From positions 1-42,573 of the forward strand of contig JALVKE010000047.1 in the NCBI GenBank assembly GCA_027028005.1: a DNA stretch of 42,573 nucleotides, in the 5' to 3' direction. Of the stretch, positions 1 to 12,595 are shown one piece after another. Position numbers and translations under genes: made by a program. Positions within the stretch are counted from its first letter, which is position 1. Every line of letters begins with the position of its first letter. The notes below the pieces were generated by a model. The model was given only the letters and a program-made list of their open reading frames with translations. It had not been told where the DNA came from and searched no databases. The DNA is from Persephonella sp. Lineage in GTDB: Bacteria; Aquificota; Aquificia; Aquificales; Hydrogenothermaceae.

Positions 1-1
1 G

Positions 2-532
2 TATAACTACCCTGATGCGTTTAAAGAGCTTTTAGATAAACTTGCAGATATGCTTATAGATTATCTAAATTTTCAGATAGAAAGTGGAGCTGATGCAGTT
101 CAGATTTTTGACAGTTGGGGTGGATATCTATCTCCTGATGATTACAGAGAGTTTGCTCTTCCCCCAATAAAAAAGATAATTAAAGAATTGAAAAGAGATT
201 ACCAGCCTGTTATTCATTTCACAAAAGGAGTAGCTGGATTTTTTGATGATATGATAACCTCTGGAGCTGATGTATACAGTGTTGACTGGATGATAGACCT
301 TGCAGATGTAAAGAAGAAACTAAATGGAAAAGCTGCAGCACAGGGAAATCTAGACCCAATAGTTTTATACGCTTCTGAAGAGGTTATAGAAGAAAAAGCT
401 GTTTCTATATTGAAAAAGTGGGGAAAAGATACAGGACATATTTTCAATCTTGGACACGGCTTAATGCCTGATATGGAAGTAAAAAAGGTAAAATTTTTAG
501 TAGATGTTGTCAAAAACAAAAGTAGAAGATAA
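2..532 (+). CDS. hemE: Uroporphyrinogen decarboxylase, C-terminal part (5' truncated by window edge)
   Basis: The frame is open from base 2, upstream of the ORF-track Met, so the gene enters from outside the window; about 176 C-terminal residues are seen of the usual ~340. The stretch VQIFDSWGGYLSPDDYREF is characteristic of HemE, as are QGNLDP and the terminal FNLGHGLMPD. The enzyme removes four carboxyl groups from uroporphyrinogen III to give coproporphyrinogen III in the cytoplasm, the branch leading to haem. Haem supply fits the many c-type cytochromes in the window. The family call is firm; the N-terminal active-site region is not visible. Confidence 0.95.
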   Translation, partial: YNYPDAFKELLDKLADMLIDYLNFQIESGADAVQIFDSWGGYLSPDDYREFALPPIKKIIKELKRDYQPVIHFTKGVAGFFDDMITSGADVYSVDWMIDLADVKKKLNGKAAAQGNLDPIVLYASEEVIEEKAVSILKKWGKDTGHIFNLGHGLMPDMEVKKVKFLVDVVKNKSRR

Positions 533-574
533 TTTATAATAATATTATAAAATTTTTGGGATTTGGGGGATGTT

Positions 575-4931
<4,357 letters not shown>

Positions 4932-5035
4932 GAACAAATTATTTCTAGCCTCAAAATTTATTTTCATTTTAAGATTTACTCTATATTAGATAATTTTTGT
5001 TACAAAACAATTTTACATTTTCAATATAAATATAC

Positions 5036-5066
5036 TTGACAATAATACACTAAAGTTATACATTAT
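5036..5066 (+). promoter_or_regulatory. Sigma-70-type promoter of dnaK
   Basis: A perfect TTGACA (5036-5041) is followed 15-17 bp later by the AT-rich TATACATTATATAT, which offers several -10 registers. It lies about 60 bp upstream of the dnaK start, in a 172-bp gap. No CIRCE inverted repeat (TTAGCACTC-N9-GAGTGCTAA) is seen, so HrcA control is not supported here. Confidence 0.55.
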
Positions 5067-5103
5067 ATATTGTGTAGAACAAGATAAAAGGAGGATGCTA
5101 TAA

Positions 5104-6981
5104 ATGGGAAAAGTAATAGGAATAGATCTTGGAACAACTAACTCAGTTGTTGCTGTAATGCAAGGTGGAGAACCTGTAGTTATTGCAAACCAGGAAGGTT
5201 TTAGAACAACTCCATCAGTTGTTTCATGGACTAAAGAGGGGGAGATTTTAGTAGGAGATCCTGCTAAAAGAAGAGCAGTATTAGATCCATTAAACACAAT
5301 CTATGAGTCTAAAAGATTTATAGGAAGAAAGTACGATGAAGTTCAGGAAGAAATAAAACATGTTGCATATAAAGTTGTAGCAGATGAGAAAGGTGATGCT
5401 GCATTTGATGTTCCAAATGCAGGAAAGATTGTAAGACCTGAAGAAGTAGGAGCACAAATCCTTAGAAAACTAAAAGAAGCTGCAGAAGCTTATCTTGGAG
5501 AGCCTGTTACAGAAGCAGTTATAACTGTTCCGGCATACTTTAATGAAAGACAGAGACAGGCTACAAAAGATGCAGGAAAAATTGCAGGACTTGAAGTAAA
5601 AAGAATAGTAAACGAACCAACAGCTGCAGCATTAGCTTATGGACTTGACAAAAAATCTGATGTAAAAATCCTTGTATACGATTTTGGTGGTGGTACATTT
5701 GACGTATCTATCCTTGAAGGTGGAGAAGGTGTAATTGAGGTTAAAGTATCTGATGGTGATACACATCTAGGTGGTGCAGATATAGATGCTAGAATTGTTG
5801 ATTGGCTTGTTAATGAGTTTAAAAAAGAACATGGAATTGATCTAAGACAGGATAAAACTGCTTTCCAAAGATTAAAAGAAGCAGCTGAGCAAGCTAAGAA
5901 AGAGCTTTCTTTCAAAATGGAAACAGAGATCAATCTGCCGTTTATTACAATAGATCCTAATACAAATCAGCCTCTTCACCTTGAGAAAAAGCTCACAAGA
6001 GCAAGACTTGAGGAAATGATTAAAGACCTTATTGATAGAACTATGGAAATTGTTAAGAGAGCTTTAGAAGAGGCTAAACTAACTCCTCAAGACATAGATG
6101 ATGTTGTATTAGTTGGTGGTTCTACAAGAATACCTCTTGTACAACAGAGAATTAAAGAGTTCTTTGGAAAGGAACCTCATAAAGGTGTTAACCCTGATGA
6201 AGTTGTTGCCATAGGTGCAGCTATACAAGGTGGTATTATTGGTGGAGAAGTTAAAGATGTTCTCCTTATTGACGTAACACCTCTTTCCCTAGGTATTGAA
6301 ACTCTTGGTGGAGTTATGACTACGCTAATTCCAAGAAATACTCCTATACCAACTAAAAAATGTGAAGTATTCACAACAGCTGCTGATAATCAAACACAGG
6401 TTGAGATACATGTTCTTCAAGGTGAAAGAAAAATGGCTAGAGAGAATAAATCACTTGGTAAGTTTTACCTAACAGATATACCACCTGCTCCAAGAGGAGT
6501 ACCACAGATTGAGGTATGCTTTGACATAGACGCTGATGGTATACTCCACGTAACAGCTACGGATAAAGCAACAGGAAAAAGCCAATCTCTAACAGTACAG
6601 CCTTCTTCTGGATTAACAGAAGAAGAAATTAATAAGATTATTGAAGAAGCTAAAAAACATGAAGAAGAAGATAGAAAATTCCAGGAAACTGTAGAGCTTA
6701 GAAACCAGCTTGATGCTCTAGTATATAGCTTAGAAAAAACAATTAAAGAAAATGAAGCAAAACTAACACCTGAAGATAAGAAGGAAGCTGAAGAAGCTAT
6801 AAAAGAGGCTAAAGAAGCTATCGCTTCTAATGAAAAGGAAAAAATTCAGGCTGCTATAGATAAAGTAACAACTGTTGCAAACAAAATAGCTCAAAAGCTC
6901 TATCAATCTGGAGAAGGAGCTGGAGCTCAGCAGCAACAAAAAGGTGGAGAGGACGATACAATAGAGCCAGAAGTTCACTAA
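5104..6981 (+). CDS. dnaK: Molecular chaperone DnaK (Hsp70)
   Basis: ATP-driven cytosolic chaperone of 625 aa, working with DnaJ and GrpE, neither of which is in this window. The ATPase domain opens with [19 protein letters not shown] and contains [46 protein letters not shown] and [13 protein letters not shown]. The interdomain linker is [21 protein letters not shown] in essence, followed by the beta-sandwich substrate domain and a helical lid rich in E, K and A. The tail [12 protein letters not shown] is shorter and less standard than the EEVK-like ends of many bacteria. AGGAGG sits just before the ATG. The gene is monocistronic, with its own promoter and a strong terminator. Confidence 0.99.
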   Translation: MGKVIGIDLGTTNSVVAVMQGGEPVVIANQEGFRTTPSVVSWTKEGEILVGDPAKRRAVLDPLNTIYESKRFIGRKYDEVQEEIKHVAYKVVADEKGDAAFDVPNAGKIVRPEEVGAQILRKLKEAAEAYLGEPVTEAVITVPAYFNERQRQATKDAGKIAGLEVKRIVNEPTAAALAYGLDKKSDVKILVYDFGGGTFDVSILEGGEGVIEVKVSDGDTHLGGADIDARIVDWLVNEFKKEHGIDLRQDKTAFQRLKEAAEQAKKELSFKMETEINLPFITIDPNTNQPLHLEKKLTRARLEEMIKDLIDRTMEIVKRALEEAKLTPQDIDDVVLVGGSTRIPLVQQRIKEFFGKEPHKGVNPDEVVAIGAAIQGGIIGGEVKDVLLIDVTPLSLGIETLGGVMTTLIPRNTPIPTKKCEVFTTAADNQTQVEIHVLQGERKMARENKSLGKFYLTDIPPAPRGVPQIEVCFDIDADGILHVTATDKATGKSQSLTVQPSSGLTEEEINKIIEEAKKHEEEDRKFQETVELRNQLDALVYSLEKTIKENEAKLTPEDKKEAEEAIKEAKEAIASNEKEKIQAAIDKVTTVANKIAQKLYQSGEGAGAQQQQKGGEDDTIEPEVH

Positions 6982-6985
6982 AAGC

Positions 6986-7014
6986 AAAAGCCCCGCTTAA
7001 GCGGGGCTTTTTTT
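6986..7014 (+). terminator. Rho-independent terminator of dnaK
   Basis: Perfect hairpin AAAAGCCCCGC-ttaa-GCGGGGCTTTT followed by a T run, 5 nt after the dnaK stop. Confidence 0.95.
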
Positions 7015-7105
7015 GTTTTTCACAAAAAATTCCCTCTTTTCTTATTAACTTTTAGACATAGTTTTTAATATTTGTTTTTATTTAATAACTTAAAGAGTTG
7101 GCTGC

Positions 7106-7178
7106 TTGACATATCTATTATTTTTCAGGCTAAAATCATTAATAATCTGTTTGACTTTTTCATAGGATATGATAATCT
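7106..7178 (+). promoter_or_regulatory. Candidate promoter region of the cytochrome c gene
   Basis: TTGACA (7106-7111) with TAAAAT 19 bp later, and a second -35-like TTGACT (7151-7156) with TAATCT 16 bp later. Either could drive the gene starting at 7222. Spacing is not ideal for the first, so this is tentative. Confidence 0.35.
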
Positions 7179-7221
7179 TAAGTAGAATATTCTAATAACC
7201 CTATAAAGGAGGTTAAGGTCG

Positions 7222-7548
7222 ATGAAGAAATTAATAGTTTCAGCTGTTATGGGAGTTGCAGTAGTTGCTACAGGTGCACTTGCAGCAGATGGAGCAGCTA
7301 TTTTCAAATCTAAAGGATGTGCTGCATGCCACCAGGCTACTGTTGATACTGTAGGTCCATCTCTCAAGAAAATTGCAAAAGCTTATGCAGGAAAAGAAGC
7401 TGATTTAATAAAATTCTTAAAAGGGGAACACAAAGCTATTGTAGATCCTGCCAAATTTGCTATTATGCAGCCTCAGTTAAACACAACTAAAGCTCTTTCT
7501 GATGAGGAACTTAAAGCGCTAGCTGAATTTATGCTTTCTCACAAATAA
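7222..7548 (+). CDS. Periplasmic monohaem cytochrome c (class I)
   Basis: A 108-aa protein with a clear signal peptide (MKKLIVSAVMGVAVVATGALA) and a single haem-binding motif KGCAACHQ near residue 33. VGPSLKKIAKAYAGK follows, and the C-terminal helix is typical of small class I cytochromes; a Met in AIMQPQ is the likely distal haem ligand. It probably shuttles electrons in the periplasm, for example from Sox or other dehydrogenases to a terminal oxidase, but the partner cannot be read from sequence. An AAAGGAGG site precedes the ATG at 9 nt. It stands alone, bounded by the dnaK terminator and a convergent terminator shared with folE. Confidence 0.9.
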   Translation: MKKLIVSAVMGVAVVATGALAADGAAIFKSKGCAACHQATVDTVGPSLKKIAKAYAGKEADLIKFLKGEHKAIVDPAKFAIMQPQLNTTKALSDEELKALAEFMLSHK

Positions 7549-7550
7549 AA

Positions 7551-7576
7551 AAAAGCCCCTTTAAAGGGGCTTTTTT
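7551..7576. terminator. Bidirectional terminator between cytochrome c and folE
   Basis: Perfect palindromic stem AAAAGCCCCTTT / AAAGGGGCTTTT, with A runs on one side and T runs on the other. It lies between convergent genes, so it can stop transcription from both strands; it overlaps the last bases of folE. Confidence 0.93.
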
Positions 7577-9185
7577 ATTTTCCATTGTGTATCAGATTTA
7601 AAAACTCATTTCTTGTTTTTTCATCTTCTTTAAAAGCACCAGTTAGTTTGCTTGTAACAGTATAAGAAGAAGGATTTTTTACTCCTCTCATAGACATACA
7701 GTTTCCAGAAATAGCTATCTTATTATTTCTCCTTACAAGAATATAGCCTTCAGGAACTGTAACAGAGTAGATAAAATCGTTATACGGGACATCTTCAATA
7801 CTTGTTACCATTGAATAATATTTATCATTACCTTTTCTGTCTTTTTTTGTTTCTAATCTATAGTAAATTTCCCCATTTCTATATTTATGTTCATAAACAG
7901 TAGCAGCTACACCTAACGTTGCATAGAGTCCCTGAATTCCGTCTATCAACCTTTTTGATTTACTTACAAAATGATAAGTTTCTCCATCAGGTTTTTTACA
8001 TCCATCTCCTAACATAAAGTATTCAAGGAACAGTTTTTTCTGTCTTGGAGAGAGGGTATAAATGAACTCTGGTATATATTTCTCTTCTAATCCAAACTTT
8101 TCTACATATTTTGTTAAAACTTTTGAGTCTATCACATACTCAACTATTCCATTTTTCCTATTATAAATGTGATAGTTAAATGGCAATTCCTTTAGAACCT
8201 CTTTTATCTTTCTAGCTAAATCTGTATTTTCTTTTTGAGCTATTCTTACTCTATATTGTTTATTGTCTTTTATATAGTATGATCCTTCAGATAGATAAAC
8301 ACCTAAGAACTTAATAAAAGTATCTCCTTTTATTTTTATCTTTTTCTTTGTTTTGGTTAATACATTTCCATAACCAGCGTGATTATAATCCTCTTCTAAC
8401 TCAAAATACTCTATCTCCTTTCCTTTCATATAACCTGCCTGAGGAATTATTATCTTTGATAAGTCTTTTATCTCATAGGCTTTTTTTGAAAGCCATCTTT
8501 TATTTTTAGATTTGTAGAAAAGCCATTCTGTTGAATAAAGCATCTTGTGATCAGGTGAGACTAAAAGGTCAACAGACTTACTTTTGAAATTTATCATCAT
8601 TCCTTTAAAAGGATATGTTATATAGTTAACTGGTTTCGTAAAAGATACTTCTAAAGTATCTGGATTAACCTGTGCTACTTTATCTTCTGGATCAAGGTCT
8701 TTAAAATATTTCCAGCCTTTATCAGTGAGTATCTCTGTGTCTGAAGAGTAACATAAGTGTTCTGCTTCCAGAACAACAGCAACACCTTTAGGTTTTAATT
8801 CTTTTTCTAAAAATTCTGCTATTTCTGCTGTAAGTCTTTCCTGAACCTGAGGTCTATATGCAAACTTATTAACAACTCTCACAAGCTTTGAAAGACCACA
8901 AACTTTTTTATCAGGAATATAGGCTATATGAGCTTTTCCAAAGAACGGGAGCAGATGATGCTCACAGAGAGAATAAAACTGAATATCTTTTACAACAACC
9001 ATTTCATCGTATTCACCAACATCTTCAAAAACAGTCATATTAAAATTTTCATGAGATTTAAACTCTTCCCATAGCCTTACAATTCTATCAGGAGTTTCTT
9101 TCAATCCTTCTCTATTAGGATCTTCACCTATTGCTTCTAAAAAAAGTCTTACAGACTCTCTTAGTTTTTCTTTATCTATACTCAT
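7575..9185 (-). CDS. folE: GTP cyclohydrolase I interrupted by an in-frame intein
   Basis: FolE opens the GTP ring to make dihydroneopterin triphosphate for folate or related pterins. The 536-aa precursor consists of an N-extein (residues 1-144), an intein (145-495) and a C-extein (496-536). Splicing would give a 185-aa enzyme, the normal size. N-extein motifs are [14 protein letters not shown] (zinc Cys and His) and [15 protein letters not shown]; the C-extein continues [17 protein letters not shown], completing the family's EAEHLCMxMRG signature. The +1 Cys after the intein is therefore itself the second zinc-binding Cys, so no active enzyme can form without splicing. An AGGGGAG ribosome site precedes the ATG. 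The downstream end meets the shared terminator. Confidence 0.97.
   Translation of the reverse strand: MSIDKEKLRESVRLFLEAIGEDPNREGLKETPDRIVRLWEEFKSHENFNMTVFEDVGEYDEMVVVKDIQFYSLCEHHLLPFFGKAHIAYIPDKKVCGLSKLVRVVNKFAYRPQVQERLTAEIAEFLEKELKPKGVAVVLEAEHLCYSSDTEILTDKGWKYFKDLDPEDKVAQVNPDTLEVSFTKPVNYITYPFKGMMINFKSKSVDLLVSPDHKMLYSTEWLFYKSKNKRWLSKKAYEIKDLSKIIIPQAGYMKGKEIEYFELEEDYNHAGYGNVLTKTKKKIKIKGDTFIKFLGVYLSEGSYYIKDNKQYRVRIAQKENTDLARKIKEVLKELPFNYHIYNRKNGIVEYVIDSKVLTKYVEKFGLEEKYIPEFIYTLSPRQKKLFLEYFMLGDGCKKPDGETYHFVSKSKRLIDGIQGLYATLGVAATVYEHKYRNGEIYYRLETKKDRKGNDKYYSMVTSIEDVPYNDFIYSVTVPEGYILVRRNNKIAISGNCMSMRGVKNPSSYTVTSKLTGAFKEDEKTRNEFLNLIHNGK
7701..8753 (-). mobile_element. Intein with LAGLIDADG homing endonuclease domain (in folE)
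   Basis: It starts at Cys145 ([17 protein letters not shown], splicing block A) and ends [14 protein letters not shown] before Cys+1, giving 351 aa. The penultimate residue is Gly instead of the usual His; some inteins tolerate this. Two dodecapeptide-like motifs, [10 protein letters not shown] and [10 protein letters not shown], about 115 residues apart mark a DOD-type LAGLIDADG endonuclease. The first has Glu and the second Asp at the acidic position, so it may be active. The insertion lies at the conserved HL|CM point of the FolE active site, a typical homing position. Confidence 0.93.
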
Positions 9186-9194
9186 TTTCTCCCC

Positions 9195-9515
9195 TTAAGA
9201 CTGTAATTGTTTTTCAACCCATTTTTTATATTCTTCAAACTCTTTTCTAAGTTTTTCAAGCTCTTCCTTGTGCATTTGAGCTTCTTGTTTTGCAAGCTCT
9301 AACTCTTTTTTAGCCTGCTCAATCTCAATCTCTTTTTCTTTATTCCATACGTATAAAAGTGTTAATCCATATCCAAAGAATACAATAGTGTAAAAAACAA
9401 CAGCTTGAGGTCTTATAAGATTTTCTCCCCTAAGAATACTTAGATACATAGAACCTACGAGTAAAAGCAAAATAAAAAAGAAAGTAATTCCAAAAAACTT
9501 AACAAATTTAACCAT
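9195..9515 (-). CDS. Small membrane protein with C-terminal coiled coil
   Basis: A 106-aa protein of no recognised family. Two hydrophobic spans (FFGITFFFILLLLVGSMYL and VVFYTIVFFGYGLTLLYVW) are followed by about 45 charged residues with strong heptad character (KEIEIEQAKKELELAKQEA and onward), predicted to be a cytoplasmic coiled coil. Its start overlaps the stop of the upstream CoA-binding gene by 8 nt and GGAGGG precedes the ATG, so the two are co-translated. It lies 9 nt before folE. It might be a scaffold or assembly factor, but nothing in the sequence fixes a role. Confidence 0.7.
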   Translation of the reverse strand: MVKFVKFFGITFFFILLLLVGSMYLSILRGENLIRPQAVVFYTIVFFGYGLTLLYVWNKEKEIEIEQAKKELELAKQEAQMHKEELEKLRKEFEEYKKWVEKQLQS

Positions 9516-9942
9516 CTTTACGGCCCTCCAATAGTCTTATACATTCTACTTTCATGCATTTATCTTTTATAACATTATAACCTTCCTTAGCAAGCTCCTC
9601 TGCCACTTCTTTATTGTACGTCCCTGGTTGAAACCAGAAGGTTTTAAAACCTTTTTTCTTAGCTTCTTTAGCTATCTCAGGTATAGCTGAAGGGTTTCTA
9701 AAAACATCAACAATATCAATCTCTTCAGGAATTTCATCAAAGGATGCTAAAACTTTCTCTCCTAATATCTCTTTCCCTGCATGTATAGGATTTATAAAAT
9801 ACATTTTAAAACCATACTTTTTAACAACTTCAGAAACAAAGTAGGCAGGCTTTTCAGGTTTAGGGGATATTCCTACCACAGCCACTGTTTTACTCTCATT
9901 TAATATTCTCTTTATATCTTCATCCTTTTCTATAAAAGGCAT
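9508..9942 (-). CDS. CoA-binding domain protein (YccU type)
   Basis: A 144-aa single-domain Rossmann-like protein: SKTVAVVGISPKPEKPAYFV supplies the nucleotide-binding loop, followed by YFINPIHAGKEILGEKV, IDIVDVFRNPSAIPEIA and TFWFQPGTYNKE. These match the stand-alone CoA_binding_2 family (E. coli YccU relatives), which resembles the N-terminal domain of succinyl-CoA synthetase alpha but has no catalytic partner here. The exact function of the family is unknown. GGAGG precedes the ATG. It begins a three-gene minus-strand operon with the coiled-coil protein and folE. Confidence 0.88.
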   Translation of the reverse strand: MPFIEKDEDIKRILNESKTVAVVGISPKPEKPAYFVSEVVKKYGFKMYFINPIHAGKEILGEKVLASFDEIPEEIDIVDVFRNPSAIPEIAKEAKKKGFKTFWFQPGTYNKEVAEELAKEGYNVIKDKCMKVECIRLLEGRKDG

Positions 9943-10010
9943 AACTTACCTCCACGAGACATTAATATTTTTAAACTAATTTAAATATATTAATAAACCT
10001 ATGAGCTTTC

Positions 10011-10601
10011 TCAGTCACAGTTTTCAATACATATTTTTTTAAAGATAATCTTTCCACCACAGGATTGAAAACAGATATCAAAATCCGTATTACAACAGCA
10101 ATCTTTTAAACATAGAGATTGCTGCTGCTTTAATATTTCTCTAAAAGATGGTTCTTTAGGTTTTTGAGGTTTCTCAGGTTTAAGTCTAATCCAGTCTTCA
10201 AGAAGTTTTTTATAATACTCTTTTTCATTACACCAGTTCTTGTCAATTTTACATTTTCTAGTATAGTACTGATAATCTTCATTAAGCCTTAGATATTTAT
10301 CCTGCCAGAGTTTATATTCAGTGATATATCTATCATACTGTTTGAAGTATCTTTTAAGTTTTTCCCTATATATCTGCTTCTGATACGTGTATATCTTTTT
10401 TGCTTTTAATAAGGCATCCTTTAAGCATCTATCTCTCTGTTTTAAACACTCTTTTTCACATCTATATTTTTCTTTTCTGCATTTTTCAATACATGTTTGA
10501 TCTGTTTTTGAAGGAATGTATATCTTTTCTAATCTATACTTAGGAGAACAGCTAGTAAAAAGAACTATAAAAGCGAATATTGTAGTGTAGTATCTTCTCA
10601 T
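10011..10601 (-). CDS. Cys-rich lipoprotein, unknown function
   Basis: 196 aa. The signal sequence ends in the lipobox LFTSC, so the mature protein should be lipid-anchored at Cys18. It has two Cys clusters, CIEKCRKEKYRCEKECLKQR near the N-terminus and CLKDCCCNTDFDICFQSC near the C-terminus. A Tyr/Lys-rich helical middle (YKLWQDKYLRLNEDYQYY) lies between them. The spacing (CxxxCx6CxxxC) suggests a disulfide-linked helical hairpin, like small twin-Cx3C modules, not a haem or Fe-S site. It is separately transcribed, divergent from the sox operon, with which it shares a 184-bp upstream region. No family is recognised. Confidence 0.75.
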   Translation of the reverse strand: MRRYYTTIFAFIVLFTSCSPKYRLEKIYIPSKTDQTCIEKCRKEKYRCEKECLKQRDRCLKDALLKAKKIYTYQKQIYREKLKRYFKQYDRYITEYKLWQDKYLRLNEDYQYYTRKCKIDKNWCNEKEYYKKLLEDWIRLKPEKPQKPKEPSFREILKQQQSLCLKDCCCNTDFDICFQSCGGKIIFKKICIENCD

Positions 10602-10635
10602 ATTTTTTCCTTTTTATTCATAGATATTAACAAAC

Positions 10636-10651
10636 TGTTCCATATGGAACA
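10636..10651. promoter_or_regulatory. Perfect 16-bp dyad, likely operator (site 1)
   Basis: TGTTCCATATGGAACA is a perfect palindrome in the divergent region between the lipoprotein gene and the sox operon. Its centre is about 92 bp upstream of the -24 element proposed below, a usual place for a sigma-54 activator, and 42 bp from the lipoprotein start. Regulator unknown. Confidence 0.55.
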
Positions 10652-10657
10652 ATACAT

Positions 10658-10673
10658 TTTTCCAAAAAGGACA
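10658..10673. promoter_or_regulatory. Imperfect second copy of the dyad (site 2)
   Basis: TTTTCCAAAAAGGACA matches site 1 at 11 of 16 positions. It lies 22 bp away centre to centre, two helical turns, so a regulator could bind both on one face of the DNA. Confidence 0.4.
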
Positions 10674-10733
10674 GAAACTTTAAAGAAAATGTATATAAAA
10701 TTGTAAGTTATTGTAAATTTTTAATTAATTTTT

Positions 10734-10749
10734 TGGCATGGATATTGTT
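10734..10749 (+). promoter_or_regulatory. Sigma-54 (-24/-12) type promoter candidate of the sox operon
   Basis: TTGGCATGgataTTGTT matches the consensus YTGGCACGN4TTGCW at all but two fixed positions, with exact spacing. The deviations are C to T in the -24 block and C to T in the -12 GC. It lies 37 bp before the soxX ATG, leaving room for a normal leader. The weak -12 GC lowers confidence. Confidence 0.4.
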
Positions 10750-10785
10750 TCTGTTATAAACATAAAAACAGCATGGAGGTTTAAA

Positions 10786-11310
10786 ATGAGTTTTAAAAAG
10801 GCTGTAGCCTCAGCTTTAGCTAGTGTTGGACTTTTTGCCTTTTTTGATACATCTCATGGAGGTGAAATCTACTTTGAACATTCCTCTGCTAAAGAGATGA
10901 TGTTAAAAGATATTCCTCCTGGACCAAGACACTATGCCGTTCCTGAAAAATGCAAACTAGGGAGTGAAGCATTTATAAAAAAGATGGCTCCTGTTGGTCA
11001 AAAACTTTTTAACGATAAGAAAACAGCAAACTGTGTTGCATGTCACTGTGCTCCTGGTTCAAAAGGTTGTGGGAATATTGGACCTAATTTGAATCATTAT
11101 GCATCTACGCTTATGAATGCACCATATCTTGGCGGTCAAAAGAAAACTCCTAGCTGGATTTTCCAGAGAGTAGCTGATTACAGAGTTCAAATTCCACCTG
11201 AGTACAAAAAAGAACCTTACTACAACATAATGACTGTTAACCTTACAACAGGAATGCTCAACTATGATCAGGTTTGTGCTTTAGCAGCATTTATACTCTC
11301 TCTCAAATAG
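10786..11310 (+). CDS. soxX: SoxX, monohaem cytochrome c subunit of SoxAX
   Basis: The ORF track starts at 10738, but that ATG lies within the proposed promoter and has no ribosome site. ATG 10786 follows GGAGG by 6 nt and starts a normal signal peptide (MSFKKAVASALASVGLFAFF), so the protein is 174 aa. One haem site, NCVACHCAPG, lies near residue 85, followed by GNIGPNL. A C-terminal Met (GMLNYDQV) is the likely axial ligand. SoxX pairs with SoxA and passes electrons onward when thiosulfate is conjugated to SoxY. Extra Cys (CVACHC, GCGN, QVCAL) could form disulfides. It is the first gene of the sox operon, 7 nt before the thioredoxin-like gene. Confidence 0.9.
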   Translation: MSFKKAVASALASVGLFAFFDTSHGGEIYFEHSSAKEMMLKDIPPGPRHYAVPEKCKLGSEAFIKKMAPVGQKLFNDKKTANCVACHCAPGSKGCGNIGPNLNHYASTLMNAPYLGGQKKTPSWIFQRVADYRVQIPPEYKKEPYYNIMTVNLTTGMLNYDQVCALAAFILSLK

Positions 11311-11317
11311 GTCTGTT

Positions 11318-11752
11318 ATGAGGATAGCAATAATTATTTTCTTCTTACTTATAGGTTCTTCTTTTGGAAGTATAAAGTGGTATTCATTAAAAGAAGGTTT
11401 AAAAAAAGCTAAGGAAGAAAATAAACTCATTGTTATCTATATAACTTCAAAACACTGTCAATACTGCAAAAAAATGGATAGAACAACTTTTAAAGATCCA
11501 AAAGTTATTAGTTACTTAGAGAAACATTTCATCCCTATAAAAGTGGATAAATCTTCTAAAGAAGGCTTAGAGGTTAGAAAACTATACGGATATGTTGGTA
11601 CACCTACCTTTCACTTTTTAACGCCAGATGGAAAAAAGATAAAAACTCTTTTTGGTGCATGGAAACCAGATGAATTTTTAGGAATTTTAAAGTACTTTGC
11701 AGAAGGTTACTACAAAAAGATAAATATGACTGAATATTTTATGAAAAATTGA
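11318..11752 (+). CDS. soxW: Periplasmic thioredoxin-fold protein of the sox operon (SoxW-like)
   Basis: 144 aa with a signal peptide (MRIAIIIFFLLIGSSFG). The thioredoxin-fold active site is KHCQYCKKMD (CxxC) near residue 46 and the cis-proline loop is VGTPTFHFL, as in the thioredoxin_7 / SoxW group. In other sulfur oxidisers SoxW keeps the SoxY cysteine reduced and usable, and a place between soxX and soxY supports that role here. It lies 7 nt after soxX with no strong ribosome site, so coupling to soxX is likely. The fold is firm; the name SoxW rests on context. Confidence 0.8.
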   Translation: MRIAIIIFFLLIGSSFGSIKWYSLKEGLKKAKEENKLIVIYITSKHCQYCKKMDRTTFKDPKVISYLEKHFIPIKVDKSSKEGLEVRKLYGYVGTPTFHFLTPDGKKIKTLFGAWKPDEFLGILKYFAEGYYKKINMTEYFMKN

Positions 11753-11765
11753 GGAGGATGAAAGA

Positions 11766-12230
11766 ATGAATAGAAGAAAGTTTTTGAAAACTGTTGCTGT
11801 ATCAAGCGCAGTTATTGCTGCTTCTCCAATATTAACCAATACTTTTAAAGCAGAGGCAAAAGGAGAAGGTTTAAAGAAAAGAAGCTTTGAAGAAGCATTA
11901 AGAGATGTTTTAAAGGGTAAAAAACCTGTTGAATCAGAAAAGGTTAAACTTATTGCTCCATCAATAGCAGAAAATGGAGCTGTTGTTCCTGTGAAAGTTG
12001 AGGTAGCAGAACCTATAGAAAATGTAAAAGCAATACATATCTTCGCAGAAAAAAATCCTGATCCATGGACAGTATCAGTTCATCTAACCCCTCAAAATGG
12101 AAAAGCATACTTTGCAACAAGGATAAGACTTGCAAAGACAATGAATGTTTATGCTGTAGCAGAGCTTGCAGATGGTTCTGCAATTATGGCTAAGAAAGCT
12201 GTAAAAGTAACAATTGGTGGATGTGGTTAA
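11766..12230 (+). CDS. soxY: SoxY, sulfur carrier subunit
   Basis: 154 aa. A Tat signal (MNRRKFLKTVAVSSAVIAA) indicates export after folding, in agreement with SoxYZ being exported as a complex. The C-terminus is VTIGGCG, the defining swinging arm whose Cys carries the sulfur chain during thiosulfate oxidation. The middle (VPVKVEVAEPIENVKAIHIF and DPWTVSVHLTPQNG) is the Ig-like SoxY domain. AGGAGG precedes the ATG. It is followed by soxZ after 23 nt. All family hallmarks are present. Confidence 0.97.
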   Translation: MNRRKFLKTVAVSSAVIAASPILTNTFKAEAKGEGLKKRSFEEALRDVLKGKKPVESEKVKLIAPSIAENGAVVPVKVEVAEPIENVKAIHIFAEKNPDPWTVSVHLTPQNGKAYFATRIRLAKTMNVYAVAELADGSAIMAKKAVKVTIGGCG

Positions 12231-12253
12231 TTAAAAATTAAGGAGGAAAAAAT

Positions 12254-12583
12254 ATGGGAAGAGTAGCTTTAATTAAAATAAAGCCAAGAAGATATAAAAA
12301 AGGAGATATTGTAAGGGTAGACTCAGTTATCATGCACCCGATGTATAACGGCCTTATAAAAGATAAAAAGACAGGTAAACCTATACCACCTCACTATATA
12401 ACAGATGTAGAAGTTTATTATGGAGATCAGCTTGTTACAAAGATAGATGTTAATGCATCTGTTAGTGCTAATCCTTATTTCTCTTTCTATCTGAAAGTAG
12501 ATAAAGAAGCACCTTTAAAGATGATCTGGAGAGATAACAAAGGTGAAGTAACAGAAAAAGTAGTAAAAATTAAACCTCAATAA
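12254..12583 (+). CDS. soxZ: SoxZ, partner of the sulfur carrier
   Basis: 109 aa without its own signal peptide, as expected for a protein exported by piggy-back on the Tat signal of SoxY. Typical motifs are KPRRYKKGDIVRVDSVIMHP, PPHYITDVEVYYGD, SANPYFSFYLKV and MIWRDNKGE. SoxZ forms the heterodimer that displays the SoxY arm to SoxAX and SoxB. AGGAGG ribosome site; 12 nt before soxA. Confidence 0.97.
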   Translation: MGRVALIKIKPRRYKKGDIVRVDSVIMHPMYNGLIKDKKTGKPIPPHYITDVEVYYGDQLVTKIDVNASVSANPYFSFYLKVDKEAPLKMIWRDNKGEVTEKVVKIKPQ

Positions 12584-12595
12584 GGAGGAAAAGAA

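Noticed and set aside
563-574. TTG start for the PKD protein as in the ORF track
   Set aside because: The TTG overlaps the GGGGGA ribosome site, and the downstream ATG at 575 begins the signal peptide at proper spacing.
5013-5103. CIRCE/HrcA operator before dnaK
   Set aside because: No TTAGCACTC-N9-GAGTGCTAA or near match; only a sigma-70-like promoter is seen.
6763-6987. Minus-strand ORFs across dnaK, the surface genes and others in the ORF track
   Set aside because: They are shadows of strong plus-strand genes, with no ribosome sites and low-complexity or Cys/Phe/Ile-rich translations.
10738-10785. ATG 10738 as the soxX start
   Set aside because: No ribosome site, lies in the promoter-like element, and would place 16 residues before a normal signal peptide.
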